DNA from: JAIEPX01 sp963725255
Lineage (GTDB): Bacteria; Pseudomonadota; Gammaproteobacteria; JAIEPX01
DNA length: 64,000 bases
Assembly: GCA_963725255.1 (NCBI GenBank)
Contig: CAVRXV010000005.1
Coordinates: 434,001-498,000 of the forward strand
Direction: 5' to 3'
Below the pieces are notes generated by a model. It was not told the DNA's origin. It ran no database searches and saw only the letters and a program-made list of their open reading frames with translations. This document shows positions 45,967 through 54,129 of the stretch, piece by piece. The position numbers and the translations under genes were made by a program. The number at the start of each line of letters is the position of its first letter. Positions within the stretch are counted from its first letter, which is position 1.

Positions 45967-47391
45967 ATGGCCGGATTAAAGTCTAAATCGGGTAAAACGC
46001 TCGGCATTTTTTCGCTGATGATGATTAATATCATCGCTGTGGATAGTCTAAGGTCGTTGCCATTCAGTGCCGCGTATGGTTTTTCTTTGGTGTTTTATTA
46101 CCTGCTGGCGACAGTGGTGTTTTTTGTTCCTGTCAGTTTAGTGTCAGCAGAACTTGCTACCGCGATGCCCAATAAAGGTGGAATTTATGTGTGGGTACGA
46201 GAAGCGTTCGGAGAGCTGTGGGGATTTGTAGTGATCTGGTTACAGTGGGTTTACAACGTGGTTTGGTATCCCACCATTTTGTCGTTTATCGCTGCAACAG
46301 TCGCTTATTTAATCGATCCATCCTTAGCTGAAAGTAAAGTTTTTATGCTGCTTTGCGTGCTCGGCATTTTTTGGGGTGCAACATTGCTGAATTGTTTTGG
46401 TATGCAGCTCTCCAGTTTTATCAGTACTGTGGGTGCATTGCTCGGTACTTTGTTGCCCATGATGTTCATTATTGGTTTAGGCATTATGTGGGTTGCACAG
46501 GGAAAACCTATGCAAGTTCATTTTTCCATGGCAACTTTCTGGCCTTCGTTACAAGATCCAAAAACACTCTCATTTTTGTTGGCATTAATTTTTGGTCTGG
46601 TTGGGATGGAAATGTCAGCGGTTCATGCCGATGAAGTTGAAAATCCTGGCCATGCTTATCCTCGAGCCATTTTATATTCAACAATCATTATTATATTGAG
46701 TTTAGTGTTTTCTTCATTGGCGATTTCAGCTGTAGTGCCTAATCATGATTTATCGGTAGTGACAGGTTTATTGCAAGCCTACCATATTTTTTTAGTAGCC
46801 TTTCATATGGAATGGGCTGAATCAATTGTTGCGATATTAATTATTATTGGTGGCATTGGTGGAGTTGCAACGTGGATTATTGGACCCACTAAAGGTTTGT
46901 TAGTTGCTGCACAAGATGGAAGTGCGCCTGCATTTTTAGCGCGAACAACACGTAAAGGTGTTCCGATTAATATTTTGATGGTGCAAGCAACAATTTTTAC
47001 TGCGTTGTGTTCTGTGTTTTTATTAATGCCAACTGTGAGTAGTTCTTATTGGGTTCTGACTGCAATGACAGCACAATTAGCGATGATCGTTTATATTGCG
47101 CTTTTTGCAGCGGCTGTTTGGTTGCGCTATAAAAAGCCTCACATTGCTCGACCTTACAAAATCCCATTCGGACAGTTTGGAATTTGGGTAACATGTTCTT
47201 TGGGGCTCATTTCATGTCTTGTTGCCATAGGTTTAGGGTTTTTTCCTCCAGCTCAATTGATGGTAGGTAGTGTGGTAATTTATGAATCAATTTTAGTGGT
47301 TGGAATTTCTGTCTTAACTCTTCCCCCATTGATTATTTATCTTTGGGCGCATCTCAAAAAGAAGAGAAAAAATCGCATTGAGTTGGGTTGA
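45967..47391 (+). CDS. APC-superfamily amino acid transporter (glutamate/GABA antiporter-like)
   Basis: 474 aa with 12 predicted membrane helices. The APC features are the first helix G-I-F-S-L-M-M-I-N-I-I-A-V-D-S-L-R-S-L-P, the S-A-E-L-A-T-A-M-P-N-K-G-G-I-Y-V-W-V segment near residue 60 and G-L-V-G-M-E-M-S-A-V-H-A near 210. The M-P-N-K-G-G-I-Y-V-W-V pattern is typical of the glutamate:GABA antiporter (GadC/YjeM-like) branch. Legionellales use amino acids as carbon source and encode many such carriers. It lies 66 nt before an MFS transporter on the same strand, possibly one transcript. Substrate not deducible. Confidence 0.9.
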   Translation: MAGLKSKSGKTLGIFSLMMINIIAVDSLRSLPFSAAYGFSLVFYYLLATVVFFVPVSLVSAELATAMPNKGGIYVWVREAFGELWGFVVIWLQWVYNVVWYPTILSFIAATVAYLIDPSLAESKVFMLLCVLGIFWGATLLNCFGMQLSSFISTVGALLGTLLPMMFIIGLGIMWVAQGKPMQVHFSMATFWPSLQDPKTLSFLLALIFGLVGMEMSAVHADEVENPGHAYPRAILYSTIIIILSLVFSSLAISAVVPNHDLSVVTGLLQAYHIFLVAFHMEWAESIVAILIIIGGIGGVATWIIGPTKGLLVAAQDGSAPAFLARTTRKGVPINILMVQATIFTALCSVFLLMPTVSSSYWVLTAMTAQLAMIVYIALFAAAVWLRYKKPHIARPYKIPFGQFGIWVTCSLGLISCLVAIGLGFFPPAQLMVGSVVIYESILVVGISVLTLPPLIIYLWAHLKKKRKNRIELG

Positions 47392-47457
47392 GATTCATGA
47401 TATTATTCAATAATAGTAAGAATGTTTCAGGCAACTAATGTATCGGGCGGTATAATT

Positions 47458-48771
47458 ATGTCAAACAATGAAAATCAACAATCTTCCTCGCGTTTACCAC
47501 GTCGACTATTACCTTGGATGATTTGGGGAATTGGAACAGCCTTTGTACTTTTTCAATTTTTACTCCAACTGTCTTCAGGTGTTCTTGTTGAGCGATTAAT
47601 GCATGATTTTGCAATGACGGCATTAAGCGCCGGAATAATGTCAGGCGCATACTATTATATTTATGTTTTATTGCAAACTCCGGCCGGAATGCTCATTGAT
47701 CGTTTTGGTGCCAGAATTTTGTTAACAGTTGGCGGATTTGTGAGTGCTGCTGGGTGTACATTATTTGCAATGAGTGATCAGATTTGGATGGCTGATGTCG
47801 CGCGTGTGATGATGGGTGGAGGCTCTTCTTTTGCTTATGTAGGTACGTTGTATTTAATTAGTAATTGGTTTCCCGCTCGCTATTTTAGTTTGATGTTAGG
47901 GTTAAGTGATTTTGTTGCAACCATCGCTACGATTGCAGCGAATGTATATGTTGCAAAATTAATAGAAGAAGTGAGTTGGCGTACGAGTATGGTGGGCGCT
48001 GCTATAATCGCAGCATCCATTGCAATATTTTCGTGGATAATTATTCGAAATCGTCCACAAGAAAATCAAACACCACCAAAACAATCTGCGAAACAATTTT
48101 GGCATCACGCAGTGAGTGTATTTACAAATCCTTATTTATGGCTCAATGGAATTTTCATTGGCGTAGTGTTTGCAATTGTTTCTGTCTTTAGCGGGATGTG
48201 GGGAATTCCTTTTATTAGTCTTGTGCGAAATATTCATACATCACAAGCCACTCTTGTTGTATCGATGATTTTTGTTGGGTTAGCATTCGGCTGTCCTGTG
48301 ATTGGTATGATTTATCCATTAGTGCGTGAACATTTGCGCGCAGTTTATGTGTCAGCCGCTTTAGTTTTAGGCATATTATTGACATGGTTAATTTATTGGC
48401 CACCCACTTCTTTAGTGCTGTATGGTGGAATTATGGCCGTAATGGGAATTTTTAGTTGCGTTTATGTATTGAGTTTTACTTATGTAAAAGAATCAGTCGC
48501 TCCCGATGTTCAAACCACAGCGATTGGTTTTACCAATGCTTTGTGTGTGGGTACAGTGCCTCTTTTCCAACCTTTAGTCGGATATCTTTTACATGTTTCT
48601 GCAAACTGGCGTCATAGTGGTGCGGGATTAGAAGTGTATGATGCCGTTGATTATCAATGGGCGTTGTCAGTGTTGCCTTTGTCATTACTGATTGCCGCTG
48701 TGATAGGCTGGTTTATTTTTTCTAAGAAAACTTCAGGAGAAGATGGCTCGGTTGCAGTGACTGCTAATTAG
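47458..48771 (+). CDS. MFS transporter, Pht-like
   Basis: 437 aa, 12 membrane helices. Motifs of the major facilitator family: M-L-I-D-R-F-G-A-R near residue 82 (the loop 2-3 signature) and R-V-M-M-G-G-G-S-S-F-A-Y-V-G. The N-terminal P-W-M-I-W-G-I-G-T-A-F-V-L-F-Q-F-L-L-Q resembles the Pht family, which Legionella uses to take up amino acids and nucleosides in the phagosome; this is inference. The start at 47458 has GGGCGG 7 nt upstream; the 12-residue longer frame is less likely. Its stop codon lies at the edge of a half copy of the palindromic repeat shared with the convergent hipA. Confidence 0.88.
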   Translation: MSNNENQQSSSRLPRRLLPWMIWGIGTAFVLFQFLLQLSSGVLVERLMHDFAMTALSAGIMSGAYYYIYVLLQTPAGMLIDRFGARILLTVGGFVSAAGCTLFAMSDQIWMADVARVMMGGGSSFAYVGTLYLISNWFPARYFSLMLGLSDFVATIATIAANVYVAKLIEEVSWRTSMVGAAIIAASIAIFSWIIIRNRPQENQTPPKQSAKQFWHHAVSVFTNPYLWLNGIFIGVVFAIVSVFSGMWGIPFISLVRNIHTSQATLVVSMIFVGLAFGCPVIGMIYPLVREHLRAVYVSAALVLGILLTWLIYWPPTSLVLYGGIMAVMGIFSCVYVLSFTYVKESVAPDVQTTAIGFTNALCVGTVPLFQPLVGYLLHVSANWRHSGAGLEVYDAVDYQWALSVLPLSLLIAAVIGWFIFSKKTSGEDGSVAVTAN

Positions 48772-48782
48772 ACCTGACCCCT
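48768..48782. repeat. Half copy of the palindromic repeat at the end of hipA
   Basis: Read on the minus strand it is AAGGGGTCAGGTCTAA, one arm of the repeat family. It supplies hipA's final R-G-Q-V-stop, and its edge includes the stop codon of the convergent MFS gene. No second arm was seen nearby. Confidence 0.75.
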
Positions 48783-50057
48783 TACTCTTTCAGCAATTCT
48801 AAATGCTCTAGCCATGCGATCTTGCTCTTTATTGGATAGGCCTATTTTTTTTGCAGTCTTACGCCAATTTTTAACAACGCTAATAATTTCTTGGATGATT
48901 TTATCAGCTTTTTTATTATCTATCCTAAAGTATTTAGCCACTTCTTTAGCGAGTGACAAATCTTGTGAATTATCCGTTTCTGAAATATTGAGTTTAAGAC
49001 CATCACCAGTTGATACTGGATTAATGTCAAATGCGGGTGATAATATCCAGCCATTGGGTTGTAAAATAAATCCATGATTTCTTAAATGATCATCAACATT
49101 AGAAATACAAATAAAAAAAACAATTCTACGCCAAAGCTGTTCTAAATCTTCTTCAGGTTTTGCTCCTTGTTTTTTTATCAAATCCACAAGCTCTAAATAA
49201 CTAGTTCCTGTAGATGCGTCATCACCATCAGAACGCTGAAGCAATGTCATTGCAGAAGCATAATGAATACGCTCTCCTGAATCAGTACGATCAAATCGTT
49301 TAGTAATGAATGTATGATGTGAACTATTATAGCGCTCCACTTTTGCTTCAGACATATTTATTTGAGCTTTTCTTGCAAGCAAATAGACAACCATTTCCCA
49401 AGCACCAATATCAATGGCATCATTTCCACTGGGAAACTTTGCAATCCACAAATGTTTATGCTCATCTAGTACATCAGCTTTGGGTCGAGCACCACCTAAA
49501 GATCCACCTGGAGCAATTAACATCTGTACCCATTTTGAATAATTTGGTTTTTTGTCTGAATTATCTTTTTCAAGTTCTAAACAAGCATGTTCCAATTCAC
49601 GTAATGAAGTCCATGGAGGAGAAGCCAAAGCTTTATTGTAATCAAGAAAATTTTTTGATGTTTCTGTACGGAATCTAAGCGCACCCATACGATGCTCATC
49701 ATACACTCCCAAGAGATAATCAGACTCTAACAAAGTCCGCTCTTTGCGTTTTTCTTCGCGGGCTAATATTGCTTCACGACGATCCATAAGAATACGTCCC
49801 CATCGATCAGGTGATGAATCTAGAAATACGCCAAAATTATTTTGATTTACAGGTGCATATTGACGTCCAGAAAATAACTGAAGTGATGGATCCATTGCGA
49901 TATTTTGATTATTTTTTAGCCACGCTTCATTATATTCAAAAGAAAATATTTCTTTGCCTCGACTAGGAGTAACATGTAAAACACCCATCAAAGTTGGTTG
50001 TGGCAATCCTAACCAGTGAGCATAAACGTGAATGTTTCTTTCTTTGCTTTTATTCAT
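48768..50057 (-). CDS. hipA: HipA-family serine/threonine kinase toxin
   Basis: A 429-aa persistence-type kinase; E. coli HipA phosphorylates glutamyl-tRNA synthetase. It has the N-terminal HipA domain (F-S-F-E-Y-N-E-A-W-L), the Gly-rich loop A-P-G-G-S-L-G-G-A-R-P-K-A-D near residue 180, W-I-A-K-F-P-S (ATP lysine), the catalytic C-I-S-N-V-D-D-H-L-R-N-H-G-F near 310 and the metal site S-P-A-F-D-I-N-P near 335. All catalytic residues are intact. It overlaps hipB by 8 nt. Its last four codons come from the palindromic repeat; the kinase fold ends before that, so activity should not be affected. Confidence 0.93.
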   Translation of the reverse strand: MNKSKERNIHVYAHWLGLPQPTLMGVLHVTPSRGKEIFSFEYNEAWLKNNQNIAMDPSLQLFSGRQYAPVNQNNFGVFLDSSPDRWGRILMDRREAILAREEKRKERTLLESDYLLGVYDEHRMGALRFRTETSKNFLDYNKALASPPWTSLRELEHACLELEKDNSDKKPNYSKWVQMLIAPGGSLGGARPKADVLDEHKHLWIAKFPSGNDAIDIGAWEMVVYLLARKAQINMSEAKVERYNSSHHTFITKRFDRTDSGERIHYASAMTLLQRSDGDDASTGTSYLELVDLIKKQGAKPEEDLEQLWRRIVFFICISNVDDHLRNHGFILQPNGWILSPAFDINPVSTGDGLKLNISETDNSQDLSLAKEVAKYFRIDNKKADKIIQEIISVVKNWRKTAKKIGLSNKEQDRMARAFRIAERVRGQV

Positions 50058-50406
50058 TTGTCTTCTTCTTTTCTTTTGCAGTATTCAAACTGGGTTTTAA
50101 TCGTGGAGCACGAGCTTTAGTTGGCAAACCTGCATCTTGAAGCTTTCGACCTAATTCATCATCTCTTGCAATCGTTTCTAGGTCTTTTTCAAGACCCAAT
50201 GAAAATAGCACATTAGCGAAAGCGCTCAGTGTTACACTTGAATCACCTCGTTCAATTGCGCGCAAAGTATTTCGCGAAATTCCCGCTCTTTGAGCCACAA
50301 TTGAAGCAGAAAATCTTCGACGCAAGCGTGCAAGACGAATGTTTTCCCCTAATTGAGAAAACAAGCGCTCTAAAGACGGAGACGTAACAATTTTCTTTCT
50401 GCCCAT
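50050..50406 (-). CDS. hipB: HipB-like XRE-family antitoxin
   Basis: 118 aa with an HTH_3 domain: L-G-E-N-I-R-L-A-R-L-R-R-R near residue 20, then V-A-Q-R-A-G-I-S-R-N-T-L-R-A-I-E-R-G, the classic XRE recognition helix. The basic tail (R-A-P-R-L-K-P...K-E-K-K-K) is disordered-looking. It neutralises HipA and represses the operon. The ATG at 50406 is preferred over 50427 because the shorter form starts at the edge of the operator-like inverted repeat and matches HipB length better. Confidence 0.88.
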   Translation of the reverse strand: MGRKKIVTSPSLERLFSQLGENIRLARLRRRFSASIVAQRAGISRNTLRAIERGDSSVTLSAFANVLFSLGLEKDLETIARDDELGRKLQDAGLPTKARAPRLKPSLNTAKEKKKTNE

Positions 50407-50462
50407 AATGCTCAATACCTTAACCAATTAGATTAATAAATGATCATAGTATTGAGCATTAT
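50405..50462. promoter_or_regulatory. hipBA operator candidate: perfect 14-bp inverted repeat
   Basis: ATAATGCTCAATAC (50405-50418) and GTATTGAGCATTAT (50449-50462) are exact reverse complements separated by 30 bp, so the half-sites are about four helical turns apart. The left arm covers the hipB start codon. HipB proteins bind paired operators and can loop or stack at them. The repeat is seen directly; binding by HipB is inferred. Confidence 0.7.
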
Positions 50463-50494
50463 AGCGCATAATCAAACGCTTTGCAAGATAGAAG

Positions 50495-50565
50495 AAAGGG
50501 GGCAGATCTAAGCGTGATGGGTTCTGTGAGAACCCATCACGCTTAGATCAGATCTTACCCCTTTT
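50495..50565. repeat. Palindromic repeat family copy (GATCTAAGCG type)
   Basis: Perfect 21-bp arms 50505-50525 and 50529-50549 (GATCTAAGCGTGATGGG... and its complement) around a 3-nt loop, with imperfect outer arms AAAGGGGGC and TTACCCCTTT. The outer AGGGG...CAGATCTAA is the family end sequence; the inner stem differs from other copies. Confidence 0.8.
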
Positions 50566-50727
50566 CCCTTCTTCTTTTCTAGCAGTTGAGAATTAATCGA
50601 ATGGGTCAAAGATTGCTCGCCGGTGTCACACATCATCCCCATGTACTAGGATAGATCTTCTCATTGTCAGGTGTATTATCACGATAATAATATTTTTGAG
50701 AGTTAAAATGATTAAAAACATAAATAA

Positions 50728-50911
50728 CTCGCACCATTGGTGCGAGAAATTGGATGGAGCCATAATCTGATCATTATGGAGAAATGTAAAGATGATCTGG
50801 AACGTGAGTTCTATATTCGGATGACTCGCAAACATGGCTGGACAAAAAATGTGTATCGAAACGATGGGGTCAGGTCTAACATTGAAACCAGGTTTCAATG
50901 TTAGACCCCTC
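50728..50911 (+). pseudogene. Remnant of a DUF1016 (YhcG-type PDDEXK nuclease) N-terminal domain
   Basis: The frame from 50728 reads L-V-R-E-I-G-W-S-H-N-L-I-I-M-E-K-C-K, then L-E-R-E-F-Y-I-R-M-T-R-K-H-G-W-T-K-N-V. This is the highly conserved N-terminal DUF1016 core (W-x-H-N ... E-R-E-F-Y ... G-W-x-x-x-x-L). A stop codon precedes it, and after K-N-V the reading runs straight into the palindromic repeat at 50866 and ends. About 45 conserved codons are left, with no nuclease domain, so it is a fragment truncated at or by the repeat. Confidence 0.7.
50866..50909. repeat. Palindromic repeat family copy (AACATTGAAACC type)
   Basis: GGTCTAACATTGAAACC (50873-50889) and GGTTTCAATGTTAGACC (50891-50907) pair perfectly around a single A. 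The left end extends to GGGGTCA; on the right only CC follows. It sits exactly where the DUF1016 remnant stops. Confidence 0.85.
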
Positions 50912-50973
50912 GGTGCTTCTCTATAAATTATTTAAAGACGCGACCCTCGGCTTTTTTATATGGTAAATAGGCG

Positions 50974-51576
50974 TTAACGAGGAGTTGGTTTCAATGTGGC
51001 AATGATATTCATCAATTCCGTCAATTTTTCTGTACCCGCATCATTGCTTAGACCTTCAGTTTTAACCAGGCCATTTATCAGATAAAGATTAGACTTATCA
51101 ACCATAGTCAAGATTCGAAAACGAAAATTGTTAGTTGAAAAATCGTAAACCATAAATTGATGATTATTCAATTTAATTTTCTGTATTTTTTTCTCTACTT
51201 CCATGATTGAGTCGATCTCATTAGGCAGTGGATTCACGCCAAGTGATTTCTTAGTGTTATGCGCCACTCCCGCGATGAAATGTATTTGATTCATAGTAAG
51301 GTCGACTTTCTTATTCCGAACTTTCGCTAATGGTGACACTGCTATATAAAATGCGGTTAGCTGCCCATTTTCACTGATTTCCTGATATTGTCTAACCATC
51401 AGTAGTTCATTTTTTTGTGGCTTAGGTATTTGCACCGGAATTATTCGCATGACCCTTGGCAATTTAATCTGGTAAAAATTTGTAGTTTCTAGTACTTCAC
51501 TGCTCTGACTATATGCACTAATGCAAAATATTTGAACAAGTGCCAGCATAAATACTGTAAAAATAATTTTTTTCAT
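50974..51576 (-). CDS. Secreted/periplasmic protein of unknown function
   Basis: 200 aa with a clear signal peptide (K-K-I-I-F-T-V-F-M-L-A-L-V-Q-I-F, cleavage near A-Y-S-Q, residue 23). The mature part is rich in strands (L-T-A-F-Y-I-A-V-S-P; N-L-Y-L-I-N-G-L-V) with no Cys and no motif I recognise. The start overlaps the stop of the upstream small membrane protein in an ATGA, so they form a two-gene operon and probably work together in the envelope. Confidence 0.72.
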   Translation of the reverse strand: MKKIIFTVFMLALVQIFCISAYSQSSEVLETTNFYQIKLPRVMRIIPVQIPKPQKNELLMVRQYQEISENGQLTAFYIAVSPLAKVRNKKVDLTMNQIHFIAGVAHNTKKSLGVNPLPNEIDSIMEVEKKIQKIKLNNHQFMVYDFSTNNFRFRILTMVDKSNLYLINGLVKTEGLSNDAGTEKLTELMNIIATLKPTPR

Positions 51577-51818
51577 TCCACGCTTTCTTGCGAAATTTTA
51601 CTTAAGCTCTTTTTTGCCTTTGATGATTTCAATAGCATTTTAACGCCAATATAAAGCATTACCAGACCAAACAAGGCGCCAAGAAAAGTGCCCGCATTAT
51701 ATGAAGTGAAACCATAGACGTGAATTTTATCTAATATTGTCGGGTGAACAATAAAGCTCTTAATTAAGATACCGCCACCATAAAGAGTGAACAGCAAACC
51801 GACAATAAAATTAGTCAT
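51573..51818 (-). CDS. Small two-helix membrane protein
   Basis: 81 aa: helix 1 (F-I-V-G-L-L-F-T-L-Y-G-G-G-I-L-I) and helix 2 (A-G-T-F-L-G-A-L-F-G-L-V-M-L-Y-I-G-V), then a basic, Ser-rich tail. The ATG at 51818 is chosen because GGAG lies 8 nt upstream. Translationally coupled to the secreted protein that follows. Family not recognised. Confidence 0.72.
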   Translation of the reverse strand: MTNFIVGLLFTLYGGGILIKSFIVHPTILDKIHVYGFTSYNAGTFLGALFGLVMLYIGVKMLLKSSKAKKSLSKISQESVE

Positions 51819-51885
51819 CACTAAAGCTCCTAAAAACACTAATCATAGTGATCATACATACCATACTATTTGATGTCAAATAAAG

Positions 51886-51944
51886 GGTGTCAGATCTAAG
51901 TTTGAAGTATTCTCACAGAACCCATCAAATTTAGATCTGACCCC
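51886..51944. repeat. Palindromic repeat family copy at the end of thpR
   Basis: GGTGTCAGATCTAAGTTTGA on the left faces TCAAATTTAGATCTGACCCC on the right (18 of 20 pair). On the minus strand the right arm gives AGG-GGT-CAG-ATC-TAA, the last codons of thpR. The inner spacer contains AGTATTCTCACAGAACCCATC, which echoes the GTGAGAACCCATC of the copy at 50505. Confidence 0.8.
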
Positions 51945-52485
51945 TTTCTAGTTCAAATGTTTTTAATGGAGTATAATCGCTTCCTGATTCGGTCGGTACG
52001 CTTTTAAAAAGAACAACACGAGTAGCGATATCGTCTATTTTTTTGACAGGGTTGAAATTAAAATCTTCAGTGTAAGTAGTTTCCCTAAATCGACCTAATG
52101 TGATGTGAGCTACAAAAGGACGTTTTTCTAATTTAATTCCTTCAGATGAGAGCGTTTGATTTAGCGTTCTCACAAGATTGGCAAGTTCTAAATTTAGATG
52201 AACAGCGAGAGCTATTATATGGGGTCTTTTTGCTGGGAATAAGATTAATTTTCGAGTGGAAATTGTGATCGCTTTACATGTTTTTAATTGTTCTTGCAGT
52301 AAGGAATTTATTGTATTCAGTTGCTGTTCATCGATTTTTTCTAGAAATCGTAGTGTGATATGTAAATGATCAGACGCAGTCCAGCGAATATCTTTAAATT
52401 GATATTGATGTTTTAGGTCTTTAATAGTATTCAAGCAATGCTCATGAATTAATGGTGGTAATGTAAGAGCATAAAAAACACGCAT
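51931..52485 (-). CDS. thpR: RNA 2',3'-cyclic phosphodiesterase (2H family)
   Basis: About 184 aa with the two HxTx motifs of the 2H phosphoesterase fold: H-I-T-L-R-F-L near residue 45 and H-I-T-L-G-R-F near 130. It hydrolyses or ligates RNA 2',3'-cyclic phosphates and may process tRNA halves. ATG 52485 (M-R-V-F-Y-A-L-T-L-P-P) has AAGGA 8 nt upstream and is clearly better than the longer frame, which would overlap epmA. The end R-G-Q-I-stop is encoded by the palindromic repeat. It lies 16 nt after epmA. Confidence 0.92.
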   Translation of the reverse strand: MRVFYALTLPPLIHEHCLNTIKDLKHQYQFKDIRWTASDHLHITLRFLEKIDEQQLNTINSLLQEQLKTCKAITISTRKLILFPAKRPHIIALAVHLNLELANLVRTLNQTLSSEGIKLEKRPFVAHITLGRFRETTYTEDFNFNPVKKIDDIATRVVLFKSVPTESGSDYTPLKTFELERGQI

Positions 52486-52501
52486 GGTTAATCCTTCAAA
52501 A

Positions 52502-53488
52502 TTATACTCTATCAAAAGGAAAAGGAATCACTTCATTAATGTGGTTTGCATTTGTGGCTAACATAATCAGACGATCGACGCCTAATGCAACGCCCGCACA
52601 TTCAGGCATGCCATGGGCTAAAGCAGCGAGTAGATTTTCATCGATGGGTAATTCCGGTAGGTGCATTTTTTTTCGTTGACTATTGTCGGCATTGATTCGA
52701 TGACGTTGTTCTTTGTTGTCTGTTAATTCATGATACCCATTCGCTAATTCTATACCCTGAATATACACTTCAAAACGTTCTCCAACGGGATGACCTTCTT
52801 CATTTCGAATTTTTGCAAGTGCTGCTTGAGAGGCAGGAAAATTGTAAATGAAATGAGGTTGGGTGATGCCAAGCTGAGGTTCGATCAGGTGACTCATTAA
52901 TAATTGCAACCAAGTATCGTGATCGTCATCAAGATTGGGTGCGTTGATGTTGTTGTTTTGTGCTGCATTTTTTAATTCAGAAAGAGATACTATGAAAGGA
53001 TCAATGTTTAAAATTTGACGAAATAGATCACGATAAGTTATACGGATTGCTTTTTCGCTATTCAAAATTCGTTGGAATAATTCATCCATTTCATCCATCA
53101 ATTGATGGTGATCAAATCCAATTCTATACCATTCAAGCATGGTGAATTCTAAATTATGGTAACGACCACTTTCGTCACCGCGAAAAACTTTCGCAAGAGA
53201 ATAAATAGAGCCTATTCCACTGGCTAACAATCTTTTCATCGGAAATTCGGGTGATGTTTGTAAAAAACCGATTTCATGATTAACGAGAGGGACTCGAATG
53301 CTCGATAGATGGGGATCGGTAGCTGTTACTCGACAAAGTAGAGGAGTATCCACTTCTAAAACATTGCGTTCAGAAAAAAACGATCGAATATCAGCAATAA
53401 TTTTCGCTCTTGCACGTAATTGTGGAATTGAGGCAGTAGGGCGCCACGTTTGTTGGTAATCAACCGGTGGGTTTATTGTTGAGTGCAT
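52502..53488 (-). CDS. epmA: EF-P beta-lysyltransferase (EpmA/PoxA/GenX)
   Basis: A class II lysyl-tRNA-synthetase paralogue lacking the anticodon-binding domain, which attaches (R)-beta-lysine to EF-P. 328 aa as expected. Visible: F-L-Q-T-S-P-E-F-P-M-K near residue 77, V-F-R-G-D-E-S-G-R-Y-H-N-L-E-F-T-M-L-E-W (motif 2), G-I-E-L-A-N-G-Y-H-E-L near 230 and G-V-A-L-G-V-D-R-L (motif 3). It sits 12 nt downstream of efp on the same strand, with epmB divergent, so the full EF-P modification set is together. Confidence 0.97.
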   Translation of the reverse strand: MHSTINPPVDYQQTWRPTASIPQLRARAKIIADIRSFFSERNVLEVDTPLLCRVTATDPHLSSIRVPLVNHEIGFLQTSPEFPMKRLLASGIGSIYSLAKVFRGDESGRYHNLEFTMLEWYRIGFDHHQLMDEMDELFQRILNSEKAIRITYRDLFRQILNIDPFIVSLSELKNAAQNNNINAPNLDDDHDTWLQLLMSHLIEPQLGITQPHFIYNFPASQAALAKIRNEEGHPVGERFEVYIQGIELANGYHELTDNKEQRHRINADNSQRKKMHLPELPIDENLLAALAHGMPECAGVALGVDRLIMLATNANHINEVIPFPFDRV

Positions 53489-53500
53489 AGGATTGTTAAA

Positions 53501-54070
53501 TTATTCTTTCGCACGAGAAACATATGTCCCGGTACGAGTATCAATTTTTAAAACATCACCGATATTAATGAATAATGGAACTCGGATAACTGCACCTGTT
53601 TCAAGTGTTGCGGCCTTATTGCCTCCACTCACGGTATCGCCTCGAACACCAGGATCTGTTTCGGTGACTGTGAGATTCACAAAATTAGGTGGAGCGACGT
53701 TTAAGGGAACCCCGTTCCACATTGTGATGATGCAAGAATCTTGTTCTTTGAGCCATTGTGCGGCATCGCCCACTGCTGACACAAGGATTTCATGTTGTTC
53801 GAAGCTCGCTGGCGACATAAAATGAAGGCGATCTCCATCAGAATATAGGAACTGCATATCCATTTCGACAACATCCGCTGTTTCGAGGGTGTCCCCCGAT
53901 TTGAAGGTTTTTTCGAGGACACGGCCCGTTTTTAAATTACGCATTCTGACTCGGTTGAAGGCTTGCCCTTTACCGGGTTTTACAAATTCATTTTCAATGA
54001 TGCTATACGGATCGCTCTCGAGGATTACCTTGAGGCCCGATTTAAAATCATTTGTGCTGACCATTCCCAT
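53501..54070 (-). CDS. efp: Elongation factor P
   Basis: Rescues ribosomes stalled at polyproline. 189 aa, three-domain EF-P. The loop F-V-K-P-G-K-G-Q-A carries Lys34, the residue lysylated by EpmA/EpmB; domain III ends T-G-x-Y-V-S-R as usual. The start at 54070 has AAGG 6 nt before it. Followed immediately by epmA. Confidence 0.98.
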   Translation of the reverse strand: MGMVSTNDFKSGLKVILESDPYSIIENEFVKPGKGQAFNRVRMRNLKTGRVLEKTFKSGDTLETADVVEMDMQFLYSDGDRLHFMSPASFEQHEILVSAVGDAAQWLKEQDSCIITMWNGVPLNVAPPNFVNLTVTETDPGVRGDTVSGGNKAATLETGAVIRVPLFINIGDVLKIDTRTGTYVSRAKE

Positions 54071-54129
54071 GTTGATTCGCCTTATTAAACAGACTAATAT
54101 GAAGCTGCTAAAATAACAGAGCGGTCAGT

